The position numbers were made by a program, and so were the translations under genes. Below are positions 34,868 through 45,000 of a stretch of DNA of 64,000 nt, piece by piece. Source of the stretch: SIG454 sp045646365. Lineage in GTDB: Bacteria; Bacillota; Clostridia; Monoglobales; Monoglobaceae. The stretch is taken from assembly GCA_045646365.1 (NCBI GenBank), contig JAZRKP010000044.1, positions 55,535-119,534 of the forward strand, given 5' to 3'. Position 1 is the stretch's first letter, and every line of letters starts with the position of its first letter. Below the pieces are notes generated by a model. The model saw only the letters and a program-made list of their open reading frames with translations, was not told where the DNA came from and ran no database searches.

Positions 34868-34870
34868 TCT

Positions 34871-36442
34871 TTATCTCAACCCCTTAATTTCCCGTTTATT
34901 CTCATACATAGCATCGTCTGCTCTGTTAAACACATCCGCAAAGCTTAAATCCCTGCTTGAATCAAATCTTGCAAAGCCTTTTGCAATGCTTATAGGAATC
35001 TTTTCTCCGTCTGCCTGTAACGACTCATTTATGCATTCAGCATCAAATTTTTCGAGGAGGTCTTCTAAATCTTCAAGGTCTCTGTTTTGCAGAATAACCA
35101 AAAATTCATCTCCGCCAATTCTGAAAACAGGACTTCTTTTGAAAATCCCTGACACAAACTGCCCCGCAGCAACAATTAACTTATTTCCCACATCATGACC
35201 ATATTCGTCATTTGTTTCTTTCAGGTAGTTAATATCAAGCACCATAACACCAAAATCCAAATTTTTGTTCGCAAATTCTTTTTCAAAATCGTCTGCCCAC
35301 GCTTTATATGAATTAGTGTTCCTGAGTCCCGTCAACGAATCACGATAAGCTAAAAGATGTTGAAGTCTTTCGTGTTCTTTAAGGTGCTGTGTCATATTTT
35401 CAAACGCGGTACTCAGCAGTTTTATTTCATGGGTGTTACTATGTATTATCTCAAAATCGTAATCTCCGTTTGATAGTTTCACTGACGCATCTGTCAAAAT
35501 TTTTAATGGATGCACAATTTTTCTGACAATAAAAATTACTATCAGTGAAAAAAGCAAAGCCAGTAAAAGCACAACAAACAGTATCTTAAAAGCTATATCA
35601 TACCGTATCCGCCTTATATCGTCATAGCTTGCAGAAATAATCAGCGTCATTCCGTTTTTTAATTCATTTGACACGCTCAGATATTTTTCTGGATTCTCGT
35701 GAAGCTTCACATCCTCGGCATGCTCTGAATTATATATATCCGCTCCGTCAAACTCAAGATGAGCAAAGCCATTTTCGTAAATTTTTATCTTATGAACTCT
35801 GTCAATCAAAACCGTATAATCAAAATCCATACCCACAATACCTATAAACTCATTATTATAGTATAATGGAACCACATAGGAAATCATAAGTGTTCTGTTG
35901 TTCTGGTTATAATACGGTGTTAACCAGATAGGTTTTCCTGCTTCATAAGGTTGCCAGTACCACCCCACATGTCCAGTATCATCTTTATCGTATTGCAATA
36001 AATCCGTGGTTTCAAAAAGAACGAAGTCGCCCTCGCCATTCACCTTACTATAAAAGAAACCGCAGGTACTGTTCGAAATTTCAGGAGAAAATCTAAAATA
36101 ATACGCAATCGCACCATCCGTATGTTCTGCTACATCAACAAACATATCATTAGACAGATTCATAATTTCAACTTGTGTTTCAGGATTTTCTATGTCTGCA
36201 CCATTTTTAATAAGGCCATACACATAGCTTTCCATAATATGCACAGACTTTTCCATATCCCCGAAATTATCATTGATTTGCGAAACCTCTTTTTCACAAG
36301 TGACATCTATGAAATTTTTTGTTTCCTGCTGAACAAAATTATCAACCTCGTATATACTTAAACCGCCTATAAATACAGTAATAGCCAGAATTGCAGATAT
36401 AATCGTCATTAAAAACTTAAATTGTATTGATCGTGTTTTCAT
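34871..36442 (-). CDS. Membrane-bound diguanylate cyclase (dCache-HAMP-GGDEF)
   Basis: A 523-residue protein. A first transmembrane helix (10-30), a dCache-like extracellular sensor (about 35-285), a second helix (about 290-312), HAMP (about 312-365), and a GGDEF domain (about 375-523) with the intact active-site motif RIGGDEF near residue 443 and DSLTGLRN at the domain start. It should make c-di-GMP in response to an outside signal. There is no EAL domain in the window. It is in the same run as the partner-switch and alarmone genes. Confidence 0.9.
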   Translation of the reverse strand: MKTRSIQFKFLMTIISAILAITVFIGGLSIYEVDNFVQQETKNFIDVTCEKEVSQINDNFGDMEKSVHIMESYVYGLIKNGADIENPETQVEIMNLSNDMFVDVAEHTDGAIAYYFRFSPEISNSTCGFFYSKVNGEGDFVLFETTDLLQYDKDDTGHVGWYWQPYEAGKPIWLTPYYNQNNRTLMISYVVPLYYNNEFIGIVGMDFDYTVLIDRVHKIKIYENGFAHLEFDGADIYNSEHAEDVKLHENPEKYLSVSNELKNGMTLIISASYDDIRRIRYDIAFKILFVVLLLALLFSLIVIFIVRKIVHPLKILTDASVKLSNGDYDFEIIHSNTHEIKLLSTAFENMTQHLKEHERLQHLLAYRDSLTGLRNTNSYKAWADDFEKEFANKNLDFGVMVLDINYLKETNDEYGHDVGNKLIVAAGQFVSGIFKRSPVFRIGGDEFLVILQNRDLEDLEDLLEKFDAECINESLQADGEKIPISIAKGFARFDSSRDLSFADVFNRADDAMYENKREIKGLR

Positions 36443-36481
36443 TATGCATCTTTCCTTTGAGTTATTGTGTGAAAATCACTA

Positions 36482-36877
36482 TTACAAACTTACAACAAAT
36501 CCCCTTATTTCTCCGTCAAAATTAAGCTTTAACCTCTCCTTATCACACATTTCTATTTTGATTTTTGAAACAGTTTCGTCTGTGGTTTCAATATAATCTA
36601 TCGTTATGGTTTTCGTTTCATCATCATAGGTATACCCTTCGTTTAAATCCGAATCATTTACAGGATTCCCACAGCCACACGAATAAGCAAATGAGCCGTC
36701 TGAATTAAATCTTATAGTTTCAATATCGTGTTCCGCCTTTCTTGTCCATGAAATGTCTGTAAACGGATATTCCGAGTAATCAACGGTTTTCCGCGCATCA
36801 TTCTTCTGGCATGACGAAAAAGCAAATATAATTACCAGCGACAGAATAAATAAAATAATTTTTCTAAATCCTATCAT
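36482..36877 (-). CDS. Small lipoprotein
   Basis: A 131-residue protein with a lipoprotein signal (FILSLVIIFAFSSC, lipobox Cys near residue 23). The mature part is a beta-rich domain containing a CGCG motif (YSCGCGNPVND). It lies three bases after the STAS gene stop and 39 bp before the diguanylate cyclase gene. It may feed the dCache sensor from outside; no family was recognised. Confidence 0.7.
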   Translation of the reverse strand: MIGFRKIILFILSLVIIFAFSSCQKNDARKTVDYSEYPFTDISWTRKAEHDIETIRFNSDGSFAYSCGCGNPVNDSDLNEGYTYDDETKTITIDYIETTDETVSKIKIEMCDKERLKLNFDGEIRGFVVSL

Positions 36878-36880
36878 TTC

Positions 36881-37177
36881 CTACCTCTCAATCATCTGCG
36901 AAAGACCTGTCATCTCAAAAACATCATAAACGGTATCGTTCGCCTTTTCAATTCTCATTATTCCCTGGTTTAAATTTATTTTCTTGTATGCACCCAGCAG
37001 AACCCTGATACCTGCAGAGGATATATAGTTGAGCTCTGCTATATCAAAAACAAGCTCTTTTGTATCTTCTGAAAGTTTGTTTATTACTGCTTCCAGCTTT
37101 GGTGCAGTCATGGTATCAAGTCTCCCTTTAATTTCAAGAGTGACCAGTTCAAAATCTCTTTCTACATTGATAGTCAT
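36881..37177 (-). CDS. STAS-domain anti-sigma-factor antagonist
   Basis: A 98-residue protein from the ATG at 37175-37177, behind AAAAAGGAG; the longer frame from 37213 includes that ribosome binding site. It is a single STAS domain (EIKGRLDTMTAPKLEAVI, LNYISSAGIRVLLGA) with the phosphorylatable Ser. It heads the eight-gene run. It is clearly paralogous to the STAS protein at 31988-32284, so two antagonists share one visible phosphatase/kinase. Confidence 0.9.
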   Translation of the reverse strand: MTINVERDFELVTLEIKGRLDTMTAPKLEAVINKLSEDTKELVFDIAELNYISSAGIRVLLGAYKKINLNQGIMRIEKANDTVYDVFEMTGLSQMIER

Positions 37178-37267
37178 AAAAATTCTCCTTTTTAGAAAAT
37201 TTAACACATACATAATACCAAATTCGCTATGACAAACCTATGACAAATTAAAATCTGAACACAAAAA

Positions 37268-37291
37268 TACGGTCAGAATCATCCGACCGTA
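37268..37291 (-). terminator. Terminator of the two-component operon
   Basis: TACGGTC and GACCGTA form a 7-bp stem with a ten-base loop, followed on the minus strand by ATTTTTG, 11 bp after the response regulator stop. This separates that operon from the STAS-led run. Confidence 0.7.
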
Positions 37292-37301
37292 AATAGATTT
37301 A

Positions 37302-38078
37302 TTAACCTCTTTCAAGAAGCAGAGAAAGGGTATCTTCTGCCCAGGAATACTGCGACATATACTCGCCGTGAAACTGCGGTTTACCCGTTTTCAAAAACTT
37401 ATGATAATCACAGTTGATTCTTGTGGTATCAACTCTGTAATTATATCCGTCCTGACAAAAAACTTTTTCCGCCCCTACATTTGCAAGTGCTTTTTTCAGG
37501 TCCCCAACAAGATGTCTTAAATAATCCATATTTTTAACATCATCGGTGTTTTCAGGCCACATAAGAGCGCATATTTGTTTTCCTGTCATTCCTGCCCCGT
37601 TCCTGTCAACAAGCACGGCAAAAAGTTCCTTTGCCTTTGTTCGTTTAAAGGTAAGTGCCTCTCCGTTTTTCAAAACTTCAAAGCTCCCAAAGCAGTTAAC
37701 ATCAAGAAGGGCAATTTCAGGATTCTTGCTCTTTATATGGTCAATTTCTTTCTGAACAGCCTCATGTGTTATCGGTTTCATAAGGTATCCGCTGCATCGA
37801 AGTTGTATGGCATTCAGGGCATATTCTTCGTATCCCGTGCAGAATACAATCTTGCAATCAGGGTGAATTTCAGTAATCTTTTCCGCCAATGCAAGTCCGC
37901 CCATACCACGCATATTTATATCAAGAAACGCCACATCCACACTATTTTGTGAAATCCATTCAAGAGCAGCACTGCAAACAGAAAAATCATATACCGCTTC
38001 AATATCAGGCGAAGCTATGACAATATCCGTCAGAGCTTTCAGCATAGGTCTTTCATCATCAACTGTTACTGCTATCAT
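37302..38078 (-). CDS. Response regulator with SARP/OmpR-like DNA-binding domain
   Basis: A 258-residue protein. An N-terminal receiver (1-120) has the acidic pair DDE, the phospho-acceptor in AFLDINM, and the Lys in LMKP. The C-terminal winged-helix region (about 130-230, FGSFEVLKNGEALTFKRTKAK and LRHLVGDLKKAL) looks like the SARP or BTAD-less variant found in clostridial regulators. It overlaps the histidine kinase gene by 20 bp, so they form a two-component pair. Confidence 0.8.
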   Translation of the reverse strand: MIAVTVDDERPMLKALTDIVIASPDIEAVYDFSVCSAALEWISQNSVDVAFLDINMRGMGGLALAEKITEIHPDCKIVFCTGYEEYALNAIQLRCSGYLMKPITHEAVQKEIDHIKSKNPEIALLDVNCFGSFEVLKNGEALTFKRTKAKELFAVLVDRNGAGMTGKQICALMWPENTDDVKNMDYLRHLVGDLKKALANVGAEKVFCQDGYNYRVDTTRINCDYHKFLKTGKPQFHGEYMSQYSWAEDTLSLLLERG

Positions 38079-39918
38079 TTTCAGTCGTCTCCTTTGGAAT
38101 TTTTATGGTCGCTTTTGTGCCCTTTCCTATTTCACTTTCTATTATCAGTGTTCCATTACACATAGCTTCTATTCGACCGCGTATGTTTTTTATGCCCACA
38201 TGCTTTTTTTCATCATATCCTGCATTCATATCAAAGCCTACACCGTCATCTGTTACCTCTACCACATAATGACTATCCGTTTCATAAGCTGATATGGTTA
38301 CTATCCCACCCTCTTCAAGACCCATAAGCCCATGCTTTATGGCATTTTCGACAAGAGGCTGAACGGAAAGTGCGGGCAGTAAAAACTCAACAGAGCGGAG
38401 GTCATATTGAATTGTCATATCAGGAAAGCGAACCTGTTCTATATCTGTATAGTGCTTAACATGGTTCATTTCCTGAGAAAATCTTATAGGCTTTACATTA
38501 TCAAGCTCGCTGAAGTTTCCTCTTAAATACAAGCTGAAATTACGGACAAGTTTTGAAGCGGCTTCGGGTTCTGTTGCACAAAGCTGTTCAATAGTTCCCA
38601 ATGTGTTATAAATAAAATGAGGCTGAATCTGACTTATCAGCGTTGCTATACGGCTTTCCGCAAGTTCTGCACTTAAAATCTTTTTTTCTGTTTCAAGCTC
38701 CCTTGCTCTTATTCCAGCATTTAAATTTTGCGGAACGACCTTTAAAAGTAAGATAAGCGATGCGACAAAGATAAGTATAAATACATTTTCCGAGACAATC
38801 CCGCCTTGCCACAAACCAAGTCCCGTTCCCAAAACATCAATTATAAACGCTATCATCGGAAGTACAGCGAAAGCACTAAGTATTTTTTCATTTTTACTGC
38901 CCACGCAAATATGATAACCAAGAAGAATTATCATCGCAAAGCATATTAAGCCCTGGACGGCTGACCATACGGGCAATGTATCATAAAATCTGATATTGGA
39001 AAATGATGGTGCCAGCATAAATGCAGAAGTTGAAAGTAAATCAAAAACAGACAGACATATGCCAACTTTTTTCACTCTGCCTTTAAGCCAGAAAGCTATA
39101 ACAGAAGTCAGCATCAACATATACAGCATCATAGAGCCAACAAGCATTCTCGTATTAAATTTAATTATTTCACTAAAGAATATAACTCCGTGAGCTTTAA
39201 ATATGAAGTATACGCCTGCGGAGAAAATTCCAAACCCGACAAGCCACAGATTCCCACTGCCTTTAATATGAATAAGCATAGAAAAAATCGCCGTACCCAA
39301 AAGCATAAACGCAAACAGAATCAGGACAATCCCCCAAACTCTATATGCATTCCCACGGTTTAGCATATCTCTTTCAAACGCTGTTCCACCGTAGGTATTC
39401 AGGTTGTTCAGGAAATCGTCAACAGCATCAGGATTTCCGAACTGGTGTGGATTTTTCAGTTTAATTATAACCTCATCTTCGCCTTTACACTCGTAGCCGA
39501 TATACATTTCACCGCACATATCCTCACCGGCACTATCAAGTTCTGCATCAAAGGGTCGGAATTCTTCTCCTCCCTCCGAAATCTCGCCGTTGATATGGTT
39601 AAAGTAAAACGCAAGCACAGTTCCCTCAGTTGCATTTCCAACAATTTCTCCAGAGGTTGGAACAAATAACTGGAAATTCCCCTTTAATGTAACAACTCCT
39701 TTATCAGCAGGAATATGCTCGCCTTTGACATATGGTTGCCACTCGCCGTCTGCAACCTTATATTCGCCTTTAAACTCCGCTGAAAGATACAGTGCATTCA
39801 TCGCCTGATTTCCATAATCTCTTCCCGTATATACAAAGAGACAAAGAACAACCATAAGTAAAGATATACATATACCAATAAATATTTTATTCTTCAAATT
39901 TTCTTTAATCGATTTCAT
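38059..39918 (-). CDS. 7TM LytS-like sensor histidine kinase
   Basis: A 619-residue kinase. An N-terminal helix anchors an extracellular beta domain (about 40-190), followed by seven transmembrane helices (7TMR-DISM-like, about 190-410). Then come a His_kinase-type dimerisation region (AELAESRIATLISQIQPHFIYNTLG, with the phospho-His in QPHF, read as two pieces) and a GHKL ATPase domain (VENAIKHGL, DDGVGFDMNAG, GIKNIRGRIEAM). The layout is typical of clostridial carbohydrate or cell-envelope sensors. It is co-transcribed with the response regulator at 37302-38078. Confidence 0.85.
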   Translation of the reverse strand: MKSIKENLKNKIFIGICISLLMVVLCLFVYTGRDYGNQAMNALYLSAEFKGEYKVADGEWQPYVKGEHIPADKGVVTLKGNFQLFVPTSGEIVGNATEGTVLAFYFNHINGEISEGGEEFRPFDAELDSAGEDMCGEMYIGYECKGEDEVIIKLKNPHQFGNPDAVDDFLNNLNTYGGTAFERDMLNRGNAYRVWGIVLILFAFMLLGTAIFSMLIHIKGSGNLWLVGFGIFSAGVYFIFKAHGVIFFSEIIKFNTRMLVGSMMLYMLMLTSVIAFWLKGRVKKVGICLSVFDLLSTSAFMLAPSFSNIRFYDTLPVWSAVQGLICFAMIILLGYHICVGSKNEKILSAFAVLPMIAFIIDVLGTGLGLWQGGIVSENVFILIFVASLILLLKVVPQNLNAGIRARELETEKKILSAELAESRIATLISQIQPHFIYNTLGTIEQLCATEPEAASKLVRNFSLYLRGNFSELDNVKPIRFSQEMNHVKHYTDIEQVRFPDMTIQYDLRSVEFLLPALSVQPLVENAIKHGLMGLEEGGIVTISAYETDSHYVVEVTDDGVGFDMNAGYDEKKHVGIKNIRGRIEAMCNGTLIIESEIGKGTKATIKIPKETTENDSSNS

Positions 39919-39957
39919 AACATTTATTCTCCGAAAACATTTTCTATGTATATTTTA

Positions 39958-41874
39958 TCATAAATTGTTCATATCAGCAATAACTCTTTTCAGTATCACA
40001 GCAATTTCCGCTCTTGTTGTGTTATCTTTGGGATTTAGTGTGCTTATTGATTTTCCAGATATGATTCCTGCCCCGACAACATACTGCATAGCAGGAATGG
40101 CATATTCTGATATATCAAAGGCATCATCATATGAGAGTATATTTGTTTCCTCACCTATGCTTACATCATATCCCTTAAATTTTGCATACAGATACAAAAC
40201 AGATGCAAGTTGCTGACGGGTAAGCGATGACTCAGGATTATAATCTTTATCATTTTCATAAATCAGCTTGTTATTTTCTGCCCATTTAACCGCCTCAGTA
40301 TACCAGGCAGAACCTTCTTCTGTCGCTATATCAGCCTTTGTTTCCTCCATATTATAAAGTATCTGCAAAAGTTCTGCCCATGTTATGTTTTTAGTTGGGT
40401 TAAAAAACTTGTTTTCATCACCCTGCATAATTTTATTTTTAAGACAAAACGCTACGCCGTCGTGATACCATTCGTATTTTGGGAAAGTGTTTTCCTTGTA
40501 AGTAAAGTATGGAACAAGAGCCATGTTAACTTCGTCAAACCAAGTATTTCCATTGGCTCTTCTTACATCAAGCGTATTTACAACTGTGGAACGGATACGC
40601 TGACGAACCGTTGGATTTTCAGGATTCATCATTGAACCAACTGCACTGATAACATAATATTTTCCGTTTTGATTGCCGAGGTACATCATTTCATGACCAT
40701 TGAAATAGAGAATTGTCCCAAAAGGCAGTGAATTAAAAAATTTAATTTTTTCTTCCTTTGGCATATACTGCATATCTATTTTTGCCATAGGCATCGCTGA
40801 TTGCCATGTGGTGTTTCTTGCAAGCTCTAAGCCAAAGCATTTATAGACATTCCTCATATATCCCGAACAATCATCAGAATAAAGGCTTCCGCCCCAGCCA
40901 TAAGTGTTGCCGAGAGCAGATAACGCAACCTTTGAAATATTTGCTTTTGTAAGAGGCAAAAATCCAGCTTGCACTTTTTCATATTCTGAAATCAGCGTCA
41001 GCTTTTTGGAATATGTTCCATCATCGTTTCTTACAGGAATCCAGACAACAAAGTTATTGTATGCCGAACGGTTATCTATAAGTTCATTTAAGTTAATATC
41101 CTTTGCAAGTTCCAAAACTGTTCCCATTGTCAGCATAAGCTCTGATGTTTTTGCGCCTGTTATGGATGTTTCCGTAAATACTTTATTCCCCCATACGATA
41201 AGAGCATCCTCTTCCTCTATATCCCAAGCCGAAATCCACTCCGCCTTGTCTTTGCAAATTGCAACGCATTCCGCCGGAATCCAGCCTGAACAGCATATAC
41301 TTTTTGCAAGATAGTATTTTCCGTCTTTTGATTTTGATGTGATTACGACCGGTTCATTTACTCTGACGCTCGAAAGATACTGATAATCAAGGTCGGAATC
41401 AGCAGGGTCATCCCATATTGCAATACCCGAAGGAAATGTGCGAAGTTCTGTTCTTTTAGTTGCAATACCATAGAGAACTTTCTGCTCTCGGTTTGCATCA
41501 GGATTTTGAGTATTCTCAATCATTCTGCTGTAATCTTCCTGAGTGGCTTTTTCCGTGCTTTCAAGGTATGTCCAACCAAGATAATATGTAGCATCCGCCT
41601 GACTTGATTTTAAAATTGCTTCATTCAGTGCAACCCCGTCAATAACCTCAGGCTGATTTTTAAGGTCATACATATTTGTGCCTTTTGTAGAAATTGTTTC
41701 GCCATTAAGTTTTTCTATTTCGTCATACGACATAAGAATGTCCGTTTCATCTGTCCAATAGTCAGACAAAGACATCTCCCCTGTTACATCCGGCAGATAA
41801 TATACCCCCGACGCCAAACAATTTAAAGTCATACTCAAAAGCAGAAATACTGCAATAATACTAATTTTTTTCAT
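39958..41874 (-). CDS. NlpC/P60 peptidoglycan hydrolase with SLH domains
   Basis: A 638-residue secreted protein. A signal peptide (1-22) is followed by an N-terminal segment and an SH3-like region (about 130-300), then an NlpC/P60 domain with YGWGGSLYSDDCSGYMR (catalytic Cys) and a GHEMMYLG His segment. C-terminal SLH repeats (about 460-638) end the protein. The arrangement resembles gamma-D-glutamyl-diaminopimelate endopeptidases of the YkfC type. It probably trims wall peptides at the cell surface and stays bound through SLH. It is 39 bp upstream of the histidine kinase gene on the same strand, possibly one transcript. Confidence 0.85.
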   Translation of the reverse strand: MKKISIIAVFLLLSMTLNCLASGVYYLPDVTGEMSLSDYWTDETDILMSYDEIEKLNGETISTKGTNMYDLKNQPEVIDGVALNEAILKSSQADATYYLGWTYLESTEKATQEDYSRMIENTQNPDANREQKVLYGIATKRTELRTFPSGIAIWDDPADSDLDYQYLSSVRVNEPVVITSKSKDGKYYLAKSICCSGWIPAECVAICKDKAEWISAWDIEEEDALIVWGNKVFTETSITGAKTSELMLTMGTVLELAKDINLNELIDNRSAYNNFVVWIPVRNDDGTYSKKLTLISEYEKVQAGFLPLTKANISKVALSALGNTYGWGGSLYSDDCSGYMRNVYKCFGLELARNTTWQSAMPMAKIDMQYMPKEEKIKFFNSLPFGTILYFNGHEMMYLGNQNGKYYVISAVGSMMNPENPTVRQRIRSTVVNTLDVRRANGNTWFDEVNMALVPYFTYKENTFPKYEWYHDGVAFCLKNKIMQGDENKFFNPTKNITWAELLQILYNMEETKADIATEEGSAWYTEAVKWAENNKLIYENDKDYNPESSLTRQQLASVLYLYAKFKGYDVSIGEETNILSYDDAFDISEYAIPAMQYVVGAGIISGKSISTLNPKDNTTRAEIAVILKRVIADMNNL

Positions 41875-42012
41875 TCAATGCCCTCCTTGATAACTCTATT
41901 TACCCTTTAATTCTATCAGATGATTATTTTCTATTTATATTATCAAAACCGCTATGACAAACCTATGACAAATTAGATTCATTGTATTTACAATTTAGCT
42001 GAAAAAAGATAG

Positions 42013-42050
42013 AGGGGACGGCTTAGATATCTTAATCTAAGCCGTCCCCT
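42013..42050 (-). terminator. Terminator of the alkaline phosphatase gene
   Basis: A 16-bp perfect stem (AGGGGACGGCTTAGAT and its complement) with a six-base loop lies 22 bp after the phosphatase stop. A T-rich tail follows on the minus strand (ATCTTTTTTC). Confidence 0.9.
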
Positions 42051-42071
42051 TTTATTACTGATTTAATATTA

Positions 42072-45000
42072 TTATAAAGAAATTGTTTCGGCTGCACACA
42101 TTGGATACATATTTCCATGCCACCACATTATCTTTACATATGAGCCTTCCGCATCATCGGTAAATTCAACCTCAACCGTCTCCGATGCAGGATATTGCTT
42201 AATCTCACTCATCGTTCCGTCAGCCCCGTACATTACCGCATAAACAGTTCCTATGCTTGTGTTACCGTCAAGGGATACTGTAAGGGAATCAAGATCTACC
42301 CTCATTGTGTTGTCCTCGCTGAAGCTTAAAATACCATCTGCATAATACCAGGTTGAAAAAGCACTTATTGGCAATCCCGTGGTTTTCGCTGTATCGGAAA
42401 GTCCTAAATTAAGCCAGTTTGTAACATCGTTCTTAAGCTGAGCATTTGTTACCTTGCTGTTTGCCGTACTTTGAACATATTCGTTTCCAACATAGAAGTT
42501 ATTAAGGTTTACAGAGCCGTCAATCGCTCTTGCAATATCAAAGGCTTCGCCCGAAGTTGCATTGAGTGTTCCGAAGAAGAAGCAGGAAGCGATTGTTCCG
42601 TAGTTACTTGAAACAAGACTTCCCGGATTCTTGCCTTCCACATAGGCGTTTGACCAACAGTTGACAAGCTTTCCGCCTACTCTTAACGATCTGCATATAG
42701 CCCCTGCGTTGGATGCATTCTTAACACTTCCCGTTACACCGAGATTTATTATAGTTCCTGTTGTATATGGGAATAAACATTCATCAGCATTTGATTCAAT
42801 ATCAATATTTATAGTATGTCCTGCACCATCATAAAATCCTGCAAAGGTTTGATTGCTGCCAACGCCTTTATATCCTTCAAGACCTGACAAATCTATATTT
42901 TTAGTCTGTCTGAAATAAACATCCGCATAATCATTTTCTGCAATCATTCCGTCGGTAAGCTCTTTAAAGTCTTCCGCTGTTTCGATTAAGTATGGTCTGG
43001 CACGAGTTCCATCGGGTTCTGAAAGTGTGTTCTCACCGACAGTTATTGTTATAGTAGCAGCCTTGCCGCCGTCCTGGTTAGACTTTGCCATAACACCAAA
43101 TGAAGTTGCAGTTTCGTTTTTATCGATTAAGAGGAAACCGTCAGATGCGATGGTTGTTCCTTCCGAAACTTCACCCTCTATTGACCAGGTAACCTCTTGC
43201 GATGGATTATGCTGACCTGTTACCTTTGCTGAAAGCAAAATGCCGTCGCCCTTATCCACAACTGCACTCTCCGGAGTTATGGTCACCCCTTCAACAATCG
43301 GACTTGGAATACAGTGTTGTGGAAAACCGTAATCATTTGTCCAATAAGATATCATACCTGTGCTATAACCAACCTTAGTTGCAACTTCCGAACGGTTTTT
43401 GTTTAATATTCCCGCTAATTGAGTTTTTGCCTGTTCTATTTTTCCTTCAATAATTTCATCATGTTTATATTGCAAATTGCCCTTGCTTCCATTATTGATA
43501 TAATAACATTTCCAAAATTCATATGGTTTCTCATCCTCATTAGGCCTACCGATTGGAACTATATTGGTGCCTATTACTGTTCCGCAGAACGAACAGTTTC
43601 CGACTAATCCGTAGTTATATGTTGTAATACCGCCGGCATTGGTTGCTTTAATAGTTGCATTTGAATAAGAGTTTACTATTTTCCCATCTTCGCCTACATA
43701 ATATGCTACGCCTGCTGCATAACCGCCACTTTTATTAGATGTAATTGTTCCTTCAGTTCCAACATTCATAAGAACACCGGTTACCTTAGGGAAAATAGAA
43801 ACATTGTTATTTGATGTTATATCAACTATTATCTTCTTTCCGTATCCGTCGTATGTGCCTGCAAAAGTCGCACCATCACCGATACCTTGGTATTCGGGAA
43901 ATGGTGTTAAATCAATATCCTTTGTCTGACGGATATATTTACCGCTATAAGTCTCTCCTGCAAGCATATTAGCTGTAAATTCCATAAAATCAAAGGCATC
44001 ATCAAGTATAAACGGATTAGATTTGGTGCCTTTGCCCGTTATTCCGTCGCCCGGGTCCCATTCCGTAACATAATTCCAGTCCTCTTCATCAATTATTTCG
44101 GCAGGAACATAGAATTTATTATTGATGCACATTGCGGTTTTGCCGTTTGTGGAAATTTCCACGCCGTCTTTATAGTATTTATCCTGATTGCTGTATACAT
44201 ATTTATCACCGTTGTTGAAGGTAAATTTTCTCTCCAGTGAGTTATATCTTCCTATGGTGGATACATTCACGAAAAGATCTTCCGATAAAGCATCAAGATC
44301 AACACCCATAAAATCAGCACACCATGGTGCAATCTCCGTATTGTCAATTATGTAATTTTCACGGGTGCTTTGAGTGTCGCCCAAAACAGGATTTAACCCA
44401 TCAATCAAAGAAACGCCCTCAGGAACATAAACCCAGACACCAACATTCTGATTTGTATGGCTTCCCGTTGTCCAGGAAATTTTATCTGTATTAGCCCCCA
44501 TAGCTACCGCATTAATTGCAGTTTCAACATCTTCAGGATTTTCAGGTATAATCATTCCGCCTGTATCGTGGTCAGGAGCACAGATTACAACCGTGTCCGT
44601 ACGGTCTTTTGCAAAGTCTAATGCAACCTTGAATGCCGCATCAAAAGCGAGGTATTCGCTTGTTGTTGTAGCAGGATTGTTAGCGTGTCCGCCTGTGTCA
44701 ACCATGCCACCCTCAACCATAAGGAAGAAGCCGTCAGAATCTCCTGAAAGAGCTGTAATTGCCCCTTGGGTCATTTCTGCCAGGTTAGCCTGTTGTTCCT
44801 CTAAAAAAACATCATACGGAAAACCCTTTTCACCAATGTTTCCCCAGATTTTGTCGCCGGGTTCAACATTTAATAAATCCTCTTTGGTTTCAACAACGGT
44901 ATATCCGTTGTCTATGGCGTTTTGTATTGTGGCATATTTAGAAACCTGTCCATAACCTACACCAAGAACAACCTCAAGACCTCTATTTTCTACCTGTTGA

